From positions 52,185,563 to 52,249,562 of the forward strand of contig CM059972.1 in NCBI GenBank assembly GCA_030490835.1: a DNA stretch of 64,000 nt, written 5' to 3'. The notes below the pieces were generated by a model. That model saw nothing but the letters and a program-made list of their open reading frames with translations. It searched no databases and was not told where the DNA came from. Each line of letters opens with the position of its first letter. The first letter of the stretch is position 1. This DNA comes from Annona cherimola (taxonomy: Eukaryota > Streptophyta > Magnoliopsida > Magnoliales > Annonaceae). Of this stretch, positions 34,431 to 45,023 are shown in pieces. Both the position numbers and the translations under genes were made by a program.

Positions 34431-37400
34431 CTTGTAAAGCGAGCGCACCCACTTTAAACAAGTTGTCATTTGAAATCTAAATTTCGGATGACCATCCTTA
34501 AATTCTTTTAAAAGAATTTTGAGTAAAATATTTTGACAATCCTTTGAAATGTTTGAAAAATAATACTTCTTAAAACCCTTATGAAAGAACATTAAAGCTG
34601 TTAGATTTTCAAAGATAAACCATGTATTTTTTTCCTAGTATTTTTCTTGGTTTTCATTTCAGGGCCTTTTGCTTACAAAAGTTATGCAATTATACCACCC
34701 CTTCTCTACAACCTAAAAATTATATTATTATCCACATATCTATTATACTATTGTTTACAAAAAGGGGAATCGCATAGTCTTTTGCATGTCATTTAGCAAC
34801 CTGAAATTAAACTATTTTATGAAATCACTTATTAGGTTGGTCATCCTTAAATCTCTTTCAACAATATTCGTATAAATATTTTTGAAAACATTTTCATCAT
34901 AGATTTCCTTATCTAAAGAAAATCAAAACTTTTAGAATATCATTTCAAAACATACAGGCTATGTCCAAATTATCATTTATAATTAAATATCATGACATAG
35001 AAAACCAATCTTTTTCTTTTATAATCTTAATCATTTATTGTAAAACATCGTAAGAGAAATTAAAAAGTTATTTACATTTGTTGTTTTGTGAAAAAGGGCA
35101 AAATTCTCTTTTCTTATAAAATACTTTTGAAACAACATCATAAAGAACTTGCTTACTTAAAAGCAAATTTCTTAAAAACATCGACATAAAACATAAAATT
35201 CCTTTAAAATTATATTCATGGAGAACTTGCTTACTCATAAGCAATTTCTCAATTCCATTAACATAAAGCATTCCCAACATTGGCAACACTTGAGATAAAT
35301 TATTTATCTTAAATAGTGTTGCTTGCTTCCCATGAAGCAAACCTTAAGGCTTTTCATTAAAGCCATTATTTTTCAAAACTTGTGCTTGCCCACTTGTAAA
35401 ATATTCATAAAAACATCGACATATCATCATTTCATCACATAAGGAAAAATCAGTAATTTGAAAAGTTTGCTTGCTTACCTGAGATCGCCATAATCCTTTT
35501 CTTCCACTCTTTTCCTTGCCTTTGCCTAGATAAATGAAAATAATATTTCATTTATTCACATTAACTTCAAATACATAAATCCTTCAGGTTTTCTAACCTA
35601 CATAAATTCATTTGGACTTGGCTTGACCCACTTGTCCTTCAAGTCGGGTACTCATACTTAGCACATAGCCTATATATATAAAATCATTCATTCATTCATT
35701 TTAATACCCTTATGTAGGGTAAACTTACATAAATATAATAATCACTCATTAAATCATTATTTGGAAGTTCATTACCTCCATTTATCATTTTTAACATAGT
35801 TTTCATTTTTCACACATCGGTGCTCATTTTAAGCCCTTAGTTGCTAACTTAGGTATCATATAATAATCTCAAAATTTGAGATAATCATTATTTACTTAAA
35901 CAGTACCTAATCCACGTTTTCCATCATATCTTTATGCATTTTTGCATTTTAACACTTCACATAATCCATTTATCATTTTCAACATCAAAATATGGAAATC
36001 GGGTGTTATACATAACCCTAAGTTCCATCCTTTCTAAAACCCACCTTTAATAGGTTAAATCCTCATAATAATTTATGACACTTGTTTATATCCCATTGTA
36101 ATTTAAATTCCATCACAAAAATCTTGAATTTAAAATTTATCTTGATTTATTCCTTAAACATGAATACTAACCTATTAAATATCCAGCATGAAATATTTAG
36201 TATTTCTATTTATTTTGGTATTTTACTTTGCTGGACAGGAGCACTCCTTTTCAGACAGTCCAAATCACGTTAATTATGGGGTATATTTATACCCATGAAA
36301 ACCTAATTTTTATTTTTTTTAGTGTAATAATAAATAAGTCTTATATATTATGTAAAATTTTCAGCCCCAAATTCCTTTTATAAAAATTATTAAAAATCAT
36401 TTGGTACCACTGATCCTGACACTCGTTCAACCCTATTTAGGTTGATTTTCTCGGATTTTTAATTTCCAACATACTTATTATTTTGAGCTGAAAATTTGGT
36501 AGTTTCTTAATAATCCTATTATGAGTCTTTCCACAAATTTTCATGATAAAATTCATTCATTTACTGTTTCTTCCATATTTTTCTTTCCTAGTTCAGATTT
36601 ACTACACATGAGTGTAGATTAGATGACATGGGCTGTTTAATCTCCAAATTAAAATTTATAAATAAAATTATATAATTTATATAATCATGAATCATCATAT
36701 AATCATGATTAAACATCAAAACAGAAAAATCACATAGGATTTAAGAAAATTCCAGTTATGATTTTCAACCCAAAATCAAAGGGTATACTTACTTGGAATT
36801 GAATCAACTTGAACTCCATTTTTCCTAGCTTGGTTCCTCTTCTTTCTTCCCATTTTTCCTTCTCTTTTTCTCCTCTTTTCCTCCCCCTCATGCTTCTGGA
36901 AAATGGGGACATGAAGGGCTGCTGGAAAATGGGTTTGCTCCTTAGCATTTTCTCTCTCCTCCCCCTTAAATCAAATGGACGTGTACTTGGAGCAAAAGCT
37001 GGATTTTTCAGCTTATGGGCCCCACTTTTCGCTTTATTTAAAGCATTATTAAGACATGCTTATCCCCTTTTTCTGACATGGCAAAATATGGGCCATTTAA
37101 ATTAATTAATTATCTTATAAAAAATCATCAAAAATCCATTCATTAATGGACACAAATCTCCCCCTTGTTTGGACGTCCACTTTGCAGCAACTTTTGCCAT
37201 TTTTTCCAACGAATTTTTACTTTAATTAATGGAAAATTAACTACCCTAGCTAATAGCCTACTTAGGGGTCAATTTATCTTATTAAAAAAATCATAAAAAT
37301 CAGATAATGCAGCATGATCGTCCACATCTCCTGCTATCCATTTTGTGTCCATGCAATCACGTCCACATCAGCTGCTTCTTTTTGCAATTTTTCCACAAAA

Positions 37401-39160
37401 TTGCAACTTTAATTTAATGTATATTTAATCACCCTACCTAGGAGCTAATTTAGGGGTCAAATTAGCTATTAAAAAAATTAATAAAAAATCCAAAAAGCTG
37501 CCTCTACCGTAACCTCTCTCTTGCTCCATAATGCTGTCCACTTGGTGGGGTCCACTTATCATGGACTTTTTGTCATTTTATTGGCACAAAAATCAACCCA
37601 AATTTCGTCCACTATTCACCCTAGCTTCCTAGGTCATTAAAATACACATTTTCCATTTTTTTAAAAATTAAAAAATCACATGCAATAGCCCCTTGATCGT
37701 CCATGTGTGGGCCACCTACATTGTCTCACTTGAGCTAGCTCATTAGCTCCTTAATGATATCATTAATAACTTGAATTTATTATCATTAGCTTAATTCCAA
37801 ACCTCTTATTGCATAGATCTCATAATTTTAACCGTTCATTTCAAATTTCATTTCAATGCGACTTTTCTAGCTCAAGTTATGACCATTTGAATTTTTGGAT
37901 GGTGATGATCAATTTTCATCCAAATTTTACCCTTATTTTCATAATCCATCATTTCCATAAGATTAAGCACAAAATTATGTGCTTTCTTTTCAATTTTCAT
38001 CTTAATCCGCCTTCCCGGAGTCGAGTTACGTATTTTCTAGCATTTTCTACTCTAACTGCATAATTAACATCATAATCTCTATTAATTAAACCATACTATA
38101 TGAGATAATTATCCTCAATATATCAACATTACTTAATTCTCATTAAGCCTCTTTAATCACATTGACCCATATCGGCTTATATTGATCATTCATAATCACT
38201 TGCCCTAATTGTAATAAATCGTCAATATTGCAATTGGAAATCATTTATAGTTTCACTAAATTATAATTGATTCATATTTATATGCCAATTGCATATAAAT
38301 AAACTTTACTTGGGTCCGGGTTTCACATTTTCTTTCTCTATTTTTCTGGATACTTACAATAATGGATGTAAAGGATTTTATAATCATGTCTTTTAACTAA
38401 ACTTCCTTTAGATGGATAGTTATGATGAATTGATATCTCATTATATTGTATTGGTTCTTCGAGATTCAGGAATGAATATTTGATTTTTCTATATGATTGT
38501 GTGTGATTTACCTTTGCACATGTGGTTTAATGCTTTTTACAAGATTAGCTACCTTGTAAGATGATTTAATTGCTTGATTAATCCTTAGAAAAGAAAAATC
38601 TCTGCCAGATCCATGTGTAGGGCATAGGTTTCCTCTTTGTTAAGGAAAATTATTTAATGGATAGGAATATACCGTTAAACCCTGTGTAGTCAATAAACAG
38701 GTTATGAACGTATTAATTCTACTTATTTAATGGGATGGGAACATAACAATTGAATAGGGTGTAATTAGCTTTATATACGTTGGAAGACTTATATAAAGAT
38801 TATTAAACTTGGACTAGTAAATCCATGCACAATCCAATGAAAAAGAACCAATGCAATATAATTTAGATTCAAGGATTCCGAGCTATCCATCTATCATCCC
38901 CGATTGATAAACCCGTTTCTAGTATTCCAGCGATTCCGTGGACTCTATTATGATTTCTTATTGCGTTTGTTAGCTTTAGTTTTAAATTCAAAAACTCAGA
39001 ATTTTCCACCCACCGAAAGTAGTTAAACTAATTAATAATTCCAGTTAGACAATTTCTCGTGGGAACGATACTCTACTCACTCTTTATTACTTGATTCGGC
39101 ACGTATACTTGCGTTAAAAGCGAGCATTTTATTTGACATATACGCAGCTCGTCAAGTTTT

Positions 39161-39178
39161 TGGCGTCGTTGCCGAGGA
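39161..39178 (+). other. W primer binding site (tRNA-Asp type)
   Basis: TGGCGTCGTTGCCGAGGA, six bases after the end of the 5' LTR at 39154. It differs by two or three bases from the canonical Athila site TGGCGCCGTTGCCGGGGA. The leader after it (GGTTTAACTAATTATTGTTAG...) resembles the leader of Z. Confidence 0.88.
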
Positions 39179-39324
39179 ATTGGTTTAACTAATTATTGTT
39201 AGTTTTATTGCTTTCTTGTACAATTCTGTAATCATATTTCATTTTATATTTTCTTCTTTTCTTCTTTTCAATTCTTTCTTTTGATAAAATTTTATTTTTA
39301 GGAGTCTGTTTATTGAAATTTTCA

Positions 39325-40247
39325 ATGGCTTCAAATGCTTACCATTGGCCAAATGCAAAATTTTCAACACCAAGTACAATAGGTTGCCATGAGTATGGCA
39401 ATATATGGGCACCTCCAGCTCAATTTGTAGGTGTTAACAATCAAATGCAGGATATGGATTACTTTTATTCAACTTACTGCGACTTGTGTGGAGGCGAGGA
39501 ACATTTGTCAATTCAATGCATGTATTACTCAGCATCTGTGGGCTATCTTGATCATTCTAATGATGCAAAGGGCAACTATGGAAACCCTCAATCAGAAAAT
39601 GTGATGCCGATTGGATTTCAAGCATATCACATAGGGGAACCATCACCACCTGAAAGCAAGTTATCTTTGGAGGACATGTTCATGCAATTCATGACGAGCC
39701 AAATGGAGTTTAACCTGAACAAGCAAAAGCAGGTAGAGGAGTTGGCTACTGAAATCCAAAGTAGGCATCAAGAGTTTTCTTCAACTGATATTGAGGAGAC
39801 TCAAAGGAAACTATGTTGGATGAAGGCTGCAAAGACACTATAAGCATTAAAGAAGATAGATCCATGTGTGCAGCAGAAAAATTGGCCCCTCAATTTGTCC
39901 TTGAACAATTGGCTGAGCTAATGGAAAGTCAGGAAGTGGAAGAAGAAATATATGAAGAAATAGAGGTTGATATAGTGGAGAAAGTTGAAAATTATCATAA
40001 CAACACGCCTCTAATTTGTCTTCCTCAAATTCAGGTGCAACGTGACTTAATTGATCAATGCATAACCCTGGAAAGCAACATATTGAAGCCATCATTTATT
40101 CAAGACCCTGAAGAAAAATGCTTCTATAGCCTCTATGAAATTCAAGAAAAGAGGCTAATTGATCCATTTGAGGAGGCTAGGAAGAGATCTGAACTTCTAG
40201 TGCATACACCGCATGGAAGGAAGTTCGACAGAGCAGGAATTGGCTAA
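39325..40247 (+). pseudogene. W gag-like ORF with zinc knuckle, frameshifted
   Basis: From the ATG at 39325 about 172 codons are open. They contain CDLCGGEEHLSIQC, a CX2CX4HX4C zinc knuckle (near residue 50) that would bind RNA. Then comes LEDMFMQFMTSQMEF with a following helix, which resembles the LENL...FMQFMQS region of Z gag. A frameshift near 39810-39840 leads to a second frame (to 40247) with an acidic, coiled-coil-like part (LMESQEVEEEIYEEIEVDI) and a hydrophilic end. The capsid part of gag is missing, so this is a shortened gag derivative. It probably served RNA binding or packaging; that is inference. Confidence 0.65.
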
Positions 40248-40261
40248 TAATTAAGGAATGT

Positions 40262-40365
40262 CGGGCTAAGGACGTTAAACTTAGCGCTGAATGAGAGGCA
40301 ACCCATTACTCATTTTCATGTTTGTTTTTGTTTTTGTTTTTGTTTTTATTTTTTTTTTAGGAAAA
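40262..40365 (+). other. Conserved GAGAGGCAACCCA segment and T-rich tract of W
   Basis: AACTTAGCGCTGAATGAGAG and GCAACCCATTACTC, then (TTTTTG)n and a T run ending TTTTTTAGG. The reverse strand of Z at about 16030-16100 has the same order. In Athila-type elements the pyrimidine-rich tract ending in AG sits upstream of the 3' ORF and looks like a 3' splice site; use as such is inference. Confidence 0.55.
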
Positions 40366-41191
40366 TGACTTGGAGCTAAATTTCACAAAGATCATGCTTG
40401 GAAGCAACTGGGTGCAAATAGTTCAAAAAATTACTGAAGAACAACGGCACCTAAGCGCCGCATGGGGGCACCCCAGCGCCATGATGAAGATCCCAAAGAA
40501 CACAGAGCATGAATTGGTGCCCTGGCGCCGGGTCATGGACAGCGCGACCCAAACGGCTTTATAAGGCGCGGGTTAGGGCTCTAAACCCTAACCCCACGCC
40601 CCGGCGCCATTTTTTCCCCCTTTTTCTCATTGCTCTTCATTTTTCCTTTGATTCCAAGTCATTTCAACTCAAATCCAACCCCATTTCATAAAGGAATCAT
40701 CGTTCCATTCCATCCATTTCATTTTCTCCTTTTTTCCCCATATATCCACCCAAATCCACCCCAAAATCCAGTTTTTCATCACCAAATCCTAAGCCCCACA
40801 CCTACACTTGGTTTCCTATCAATTTCCTGTTGTTTTGGGCTCCATTTCAAGCCCTTTCATCATCATCTCTTTCGACCGGCGCCGGATAGCGCTATCAGCA
40901 GATCGGCGCCTAGGTGCCACCATCTCGCGCCCTGGTGCTAGTGCAGAAACAGTGGTCGTGCACAATTTCAACTGACAAGCTCCCGGGGGTAAAATTTCTT
41001 CATCTTTGGTGCCTTTTTATTGATTTGAAGTTTCTTGGTGATTGTTTGGGTGGAAGATTGGATTGGATTGGTTGATTTTGTGGATTAGTTGGTGAATTGG
41101 AGCATTTGTGTGCATTTTTTGAGGTTGGCTTGTGCGGTTTGTGTTGGACTTTTGCTTGTGAGGTTGTTTGAGAATATCATCTGCCGGAGAC

Positions 41192-41946
41192 ATGTCTTCC
41201 TCGTCAACTGCCAAGAGGAAGAAAATTCAGGAATCGATGGAATTTGATACCAACAGGTTCGTGTCCGCTCAGGCGTTCAAGCGGTACACAGACTCGCTTC
41301 AGAAGCGGTACCCGATTCCGAAGAGGGGAATCAAGATTGATGCATTCTTCGACGCTCCGCTCCTCAACCTGAATGCCCGAGGCTGGTAAAATTTTGTGGC
41401 GCAACCCCGGCCTACTATCACGCTAGTGGTCAAAGAATTTTATGCTAATGCGGTGGAGCATGAGCAGGGGCGAGTCAAAGTTCGGGGCAAGATCGTCCCC
41501 TTCCATGCTGAGGCGATCAACTCCTATTACGGGTTGGGTTCTTTCGATCACCCGGACAAGTACGAGGCTTTCCTGGAGGGAGAAGACCAAGACGTCAGCT
41601 CCATCACCAGGCAGTTTTGCACGAGGCCACCAATCAAGAAGTCGACGGGCGAGCAGCTTACCTCCTTCAAGCGGAGCGAGATGCTTTACCACGGGAGGAT
41701 GTTGTTCCACTTCATATCAGCCTGGATGATGTCGTCGACGCATGTCAGTGAGGTGACGATGGATAGGGCACTCCTGCTGCACGCCATATACAGCGGCATA
41801 TCGATCGCAGGCTGATCTACCACCAGATTTGTGCATGTGCGACAGCACCCTGGGGCAGCTACTACTTCCCATCACTCATTACCGGGCTCTGCAAGTGGGC
41901 GGGAGTCAGATGGGAGCCGACGGAGGAGGTCCTGAACTGCCAGTAA
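41192..41946 (+). pseudogene. W second ORF, plant-transposon-associated domain, broken
   Basis: Starts at ATG 41192 (MSSSSTAKRKKIQ, a basic N-terminus) and runs about 250 codons with one in-frame stop (TAA at 41387-41389, after LNARGW) and one frameshift near 41805-41815. Key blocks are VVKEFYANAVEHEQGRVKVR, AEAINSYYGLGSFD, RSEMLYHGRMLFHFISAWMM, MDRALLLHAIYSG and, in the shifted frame, APWGSYYFPSLITGLCKWAG. This layout is that of the plant family usually annotated as putative plant transposon protein domain (Pfam Transposase_32, named from memory). Despite the name, its function is unknown. The DNA is more GC-rich than its surroundings. Confidence 0.7.
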
Positions 41947-43140
41947 TAACACTTTAAAACCAAAATTCTCCCTAGATACCCTGAAATATGGTGAGGGGAG
42001 CCAAAAAAAACACACGGATCTCCAGATATCCTGAAATATGGTGAGGAAAATTTTGCAATAAGTTTGGGGGGAAAAGAATGTGCATTTGGGCAAAAATTGA
42101 ATCCAGTGAATGATTATCATTTTTCCTTGACCAGTTAGTTCAGGTTAAACCTTGGTTTGCTTGCTTTCATTGATTTTCTAACCAGTTTTTTGATTAAGTG
42201 AAAGATTAGCATGTTGAATGATGACCATGTACTAGGAAATTTTGTCACCCACATGTAACTTGGTTTGAGAATGAAAACGCAGGCCCTGTTTTGTGTAATG
42301 AATGATTTTTCACGTTTAGATTATTCTTGACCTTGTTGAGCAGATAAATGGATTGACCAAAGTATAACAGGAAGCAAGTTGAGTTGACAGGGTTCGCATT
42401 CATTCATTATTTATTCATTCATTCATTCATTGTGTTTGCATGTGTTGTTCGAGGACTAGCAATATTTAAGTTTGGGGGTGTGATAACTAGTAAAAATACG
42501 AGTTATCATGGCCCATTTCAGACTAATTTTTGCGCATTAGTCCAAGATATTAGGCTAGGTTTTCATCCATTTAGCTTAATTTTCACTCGCTTTGCATTTT
42601 AGGAGCATTATTTAGTTTTTATACATTTTTGTATAAGTTAGGCATTTTTAGTCCATTTATTTAGTTTATTAATTTTTGTGGGAAGGACGGGCGAATTACA
42701 AGCAATGCGGGTGAAGCGGATGCAAATAAGAACCAAGTTACGAGGCATGTGGATGCACCCAGGCGCCACCCTACACGCCCTTACCAGAACTCTAGCACAT
42801 CCAACAACCGATTGTTTCCAAGGAGTTGACGCCTAGGCGCCACTTCACCAACATGCGGACAAGTCCAGAAGGATTTTGAAGCCACCAGTCATAGTAGCTT
42901 CCAGGGAGTTAGCGCCTAAGCGCCATGGCATGATCACACAGGTGTTCCAGGAGAGTTCCCAAGTCATGAAGCATCCAGGGAGTTGGCACCTAGGCGCCAG
43001 CTAGGGGCGTTTAGGCATCAAGGCATGAATTCCTAGGGCATCCAGACAGGTTTCTAAGTTACCCAGCACACAGAGAGTTGGCGCCTAGGCACCACTACGC
43101 ATCCGTACGCGCGGATTTCTGTACATGTGCTGCACAAATC

Positions 43141-44712
43141 TGTTGGGTCCCGAATTGATGGCAAAGCCCAAGAGGGGAGGGGTGAATTGGGTAATTTAAA
43201 ATTTACAACTTAAACAAAAGCTTTACCCCGGATTAATCTAGTCCCCTTTGTGAAGAAACGAAATGGAAAGCAATATAATGAAGAGAGCAGATAAATAAAT
43301 CAAACACACAAGATTTTTATAGTGGTTCGGGCAACCTCCCTACTCCACTCTTCCAAGCTCACACTCCTTGTGACTTGGGTTCCACTATTGTATTCTCTCA
43401 ATACAATTAGAGCCACTGCTCTCTTCTAGATTCTAGCTCTAGGGGGCATCAACAAATTACAGCACAAGTAGGTGATGAGTTACACTCCAATCACACACTA
43501 CTTTGCTTACACTTGATCTTAGTTCCTCAAACTAAATCAAGTTCAACACAAACAAATGAAACAATAAGAAAACTACACTTTACAGTTGTGTAGTAGTAGT
43601 TTTGGCGCAGAGAAGAACTTGTTGTAATGGCTTTGAAGATTCTGAAATATAGCTCTTGCAACTTGAAGTGAAGTTCTTCCTCCTTGAATGGCTTGATCTC
43701 TTTAGAGTTCTTGAATATAGTAGTTATGCACACTTAATGATTCTCAGCTACTTTCCTCGTCCACCATGAATGCTATTTATAATTTTGGAGGGAATCCGAA
43801 CGTTAGAAGGTAGGTGGCGCGCATTTAATGCGCCAACGTTCGAATTAATTCTGACCGTTGCGACCCAAGTCGCATGTGGAGTCGACTTCGGATGCGACTT
43901 CGCCCAAGTCGCAGATGGAGTCGACTTCGGGTGCGACTTCGCTTCACCGTCGCAACTTCAAGTTTCAGTCAGGGTCGACTTGGTCATCAACTTGACCCAA
44001 GTCGCAGGTGGAGTTGACTTCGGCTTCGACTTCACCTCGTCAGATGGCTTCACGAACTTGAACATCTGTGAATCTTGAAAATCTTGACTTTGATTCATCT
44101 TGAATCTTGACTCATGTAATCTTAGATATCTTCTTGATTTGAATGATTGAGTTTATGCTTCTTGCTTGTACTTGGATTTGTCTTCAAATGTTTCAGCTTG
44201 AGTATCTATGTTGTCTTGATCTTCATCTTCATTTAGTTTGGCTTGAAATCAAGTAATCCAGAACTTGTCATTTGAAGTTTTCCGTCTGCCTGAGCGAAGT
44301 CGATGTCTGAGTCGACTTCGGCTGCGACTTCACCTCAAGTCGCACATGGAGTCGACTTGGGGTGCGACTTCGGCACGTTGTGTTCTGAACGTCGACTCTG
44401 GAAGGTTTTGCTCGACTGAAGTTGATGGTGAGGTCGACTTCGTTTGCGACTTGGCTACCCAAGTCGCAGGTGGAGTCGACTTGGCCTGCGACTTCACCTT
44501 CCTGTCTTCCGTTTTCAACTCTGGACAGTTCTGCACATTTGAAGTCGATCTTGAAGTCGACTTGGGGAACGACTTGGCCTTCCATACTTGTTTTTCTTCA
44601 AATGGTTATTCCTTAAACATTTCCACAAACTTGTTAGTAGCCAAGACTTACTCAAATTGATTTGTTAATCATCAAAACATAGATTGAGCTAGTTTTCCAC
44701 ATATTTCCAACA
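43141..44712 (-). repeat. Sirevirus 3' LTR
   Basis: Begins TGTTGGGTCCCGAATTGATG and ends CATATTTCCAACA. It carries two clusters of AAGTCG(A)C / GTCGACTT motifs (about 43860-44030 and 44300-44575). The short open frames in it come from those repeats and occur on both strands, so they are not genes. AAATC (43136-43140) precedes it. Confidence 0.95.
43860..44580. repeat. Clusters of AAGTCGCA / GTCGACTT palindromic motifs in the Sirevirus LTR
   Basis: Repeated units combine CAAGTCGCA, GGAGTCGACTT and TGCGACTT(C/G), with GTCGAC itself palindromic and AAGTCGCA...TGCGACTT inverted. More than a dozen occurrences fall in two blocks (43861-44030 and 44295-44575). The same clusters lie in the 5' LTR (50725-50895 and 51160-51440), in the solo LTR at 12567, in H and in the second Sirevirus (61390-61475). 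Sireviruses are known for clustered palindromes in the LTR; a regulatory role is inference. Confidence 0.8.
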
Positions 44713-45012
44713 ATCTCCCCCTTTTTGATGATTGACAAAACTGATTTGAGTGTATACCTTTCAATTAAAAAATAACATACTTTGCGATAAAATAACATGC
44801 TTAGCAATCCTTCAAAAGTTAATAAACATTCAAACTCTTCTCCCTAATCATATCCTACTCTTTTCTCCTTAAGCATAGTCATATGAATCAAATCCTATTC
44901 TTCTCCCCTTTTGGACTCAAATCCACTCTTCTCCCCCTTTTTGTCAATATATCAAAAAGTTAGAGGGTAAAGAAACAAGTGGGTTTGCTCCCCCTAAATG
45001 GGTGCTCCCCCT
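44713..45012 (-). other. Sirevirus multiple polypurine tracts
   Basis: The complement of AAAAAGGGGGAGA-type tracts occurs directly at the LTR (44714-44727) and again at about 44901-44912, 44931-44942, 44989-44996 and 45005-45012, in the 300 bases between the pol stop and the LTR. The LTR-adjacent copy is the one needed to prime plus-strand DNA. Multiple tracts in this position are a recognised feature of Sireviruses. Confidence 0.8.
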
Positions 45013-45023
45013 CAATTTATGCG

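Larger units (their letters stand above)
32695..38327 (-). mobile_element. Giant Tekay/Del-like solo LTR, copy C (5633 bp)
   Basis: Starts TGTGGCGCCCCAAACTGAG and ends GGGTCCGGGTTTCACA, with TTTTC on both sides (32690-32694 and 38328-38332). The partner W LTR has the empty site near 51746-51755. Reverse-oriented relative to copies A, B and D. Its two ends are not repeats of each other, and no primer site, polypurine tract or domain was seen, so it is one LTR and not a full element. It contains the GGACAT/ATGTCC hairpin array (about 33460-33760) and a second set of CAGACCGCAGTCCGTG-type inverted repeats (about 34255-34430). It is about 1.7-1.9 kb longer than copies B and D. Confidence 0.75.
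31883..39154 (+). repeat. W 5' LTR, interrupted by giant LTR C
   Basis: Pieces 31883-32694 and 38333-39154 join to about 1.63 kb. The LTR carries at least four GGCGCC(T/A)AGGCGCC-type palindromes between 32220 and 32480. A TATA box TTATAAATAGA lies at 32529-32539. The uninterrupted sequence at about 32520-32524 (AAATC) is the site that in the partner LTR received the Sirevirus. The 3' edge is followed by AGTT and the primer site. Confidence 0.85.

Noticed and set aside
32695..38327. A complete 5.6-kb retrotransposon
   Set aside because: Its ends are not direct repeats of one another, and there is no primer site, polypurine tract or domain. A single long LTR fits better.
43770..44660. Open frames rich in VDFGCDF or KSTWGAT-like repeats in the Sirevirus LTRs
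   Set aside because: They arise from the AAGTCGAC motif clusters, occur on both strands and repeat identically in both LTRs.
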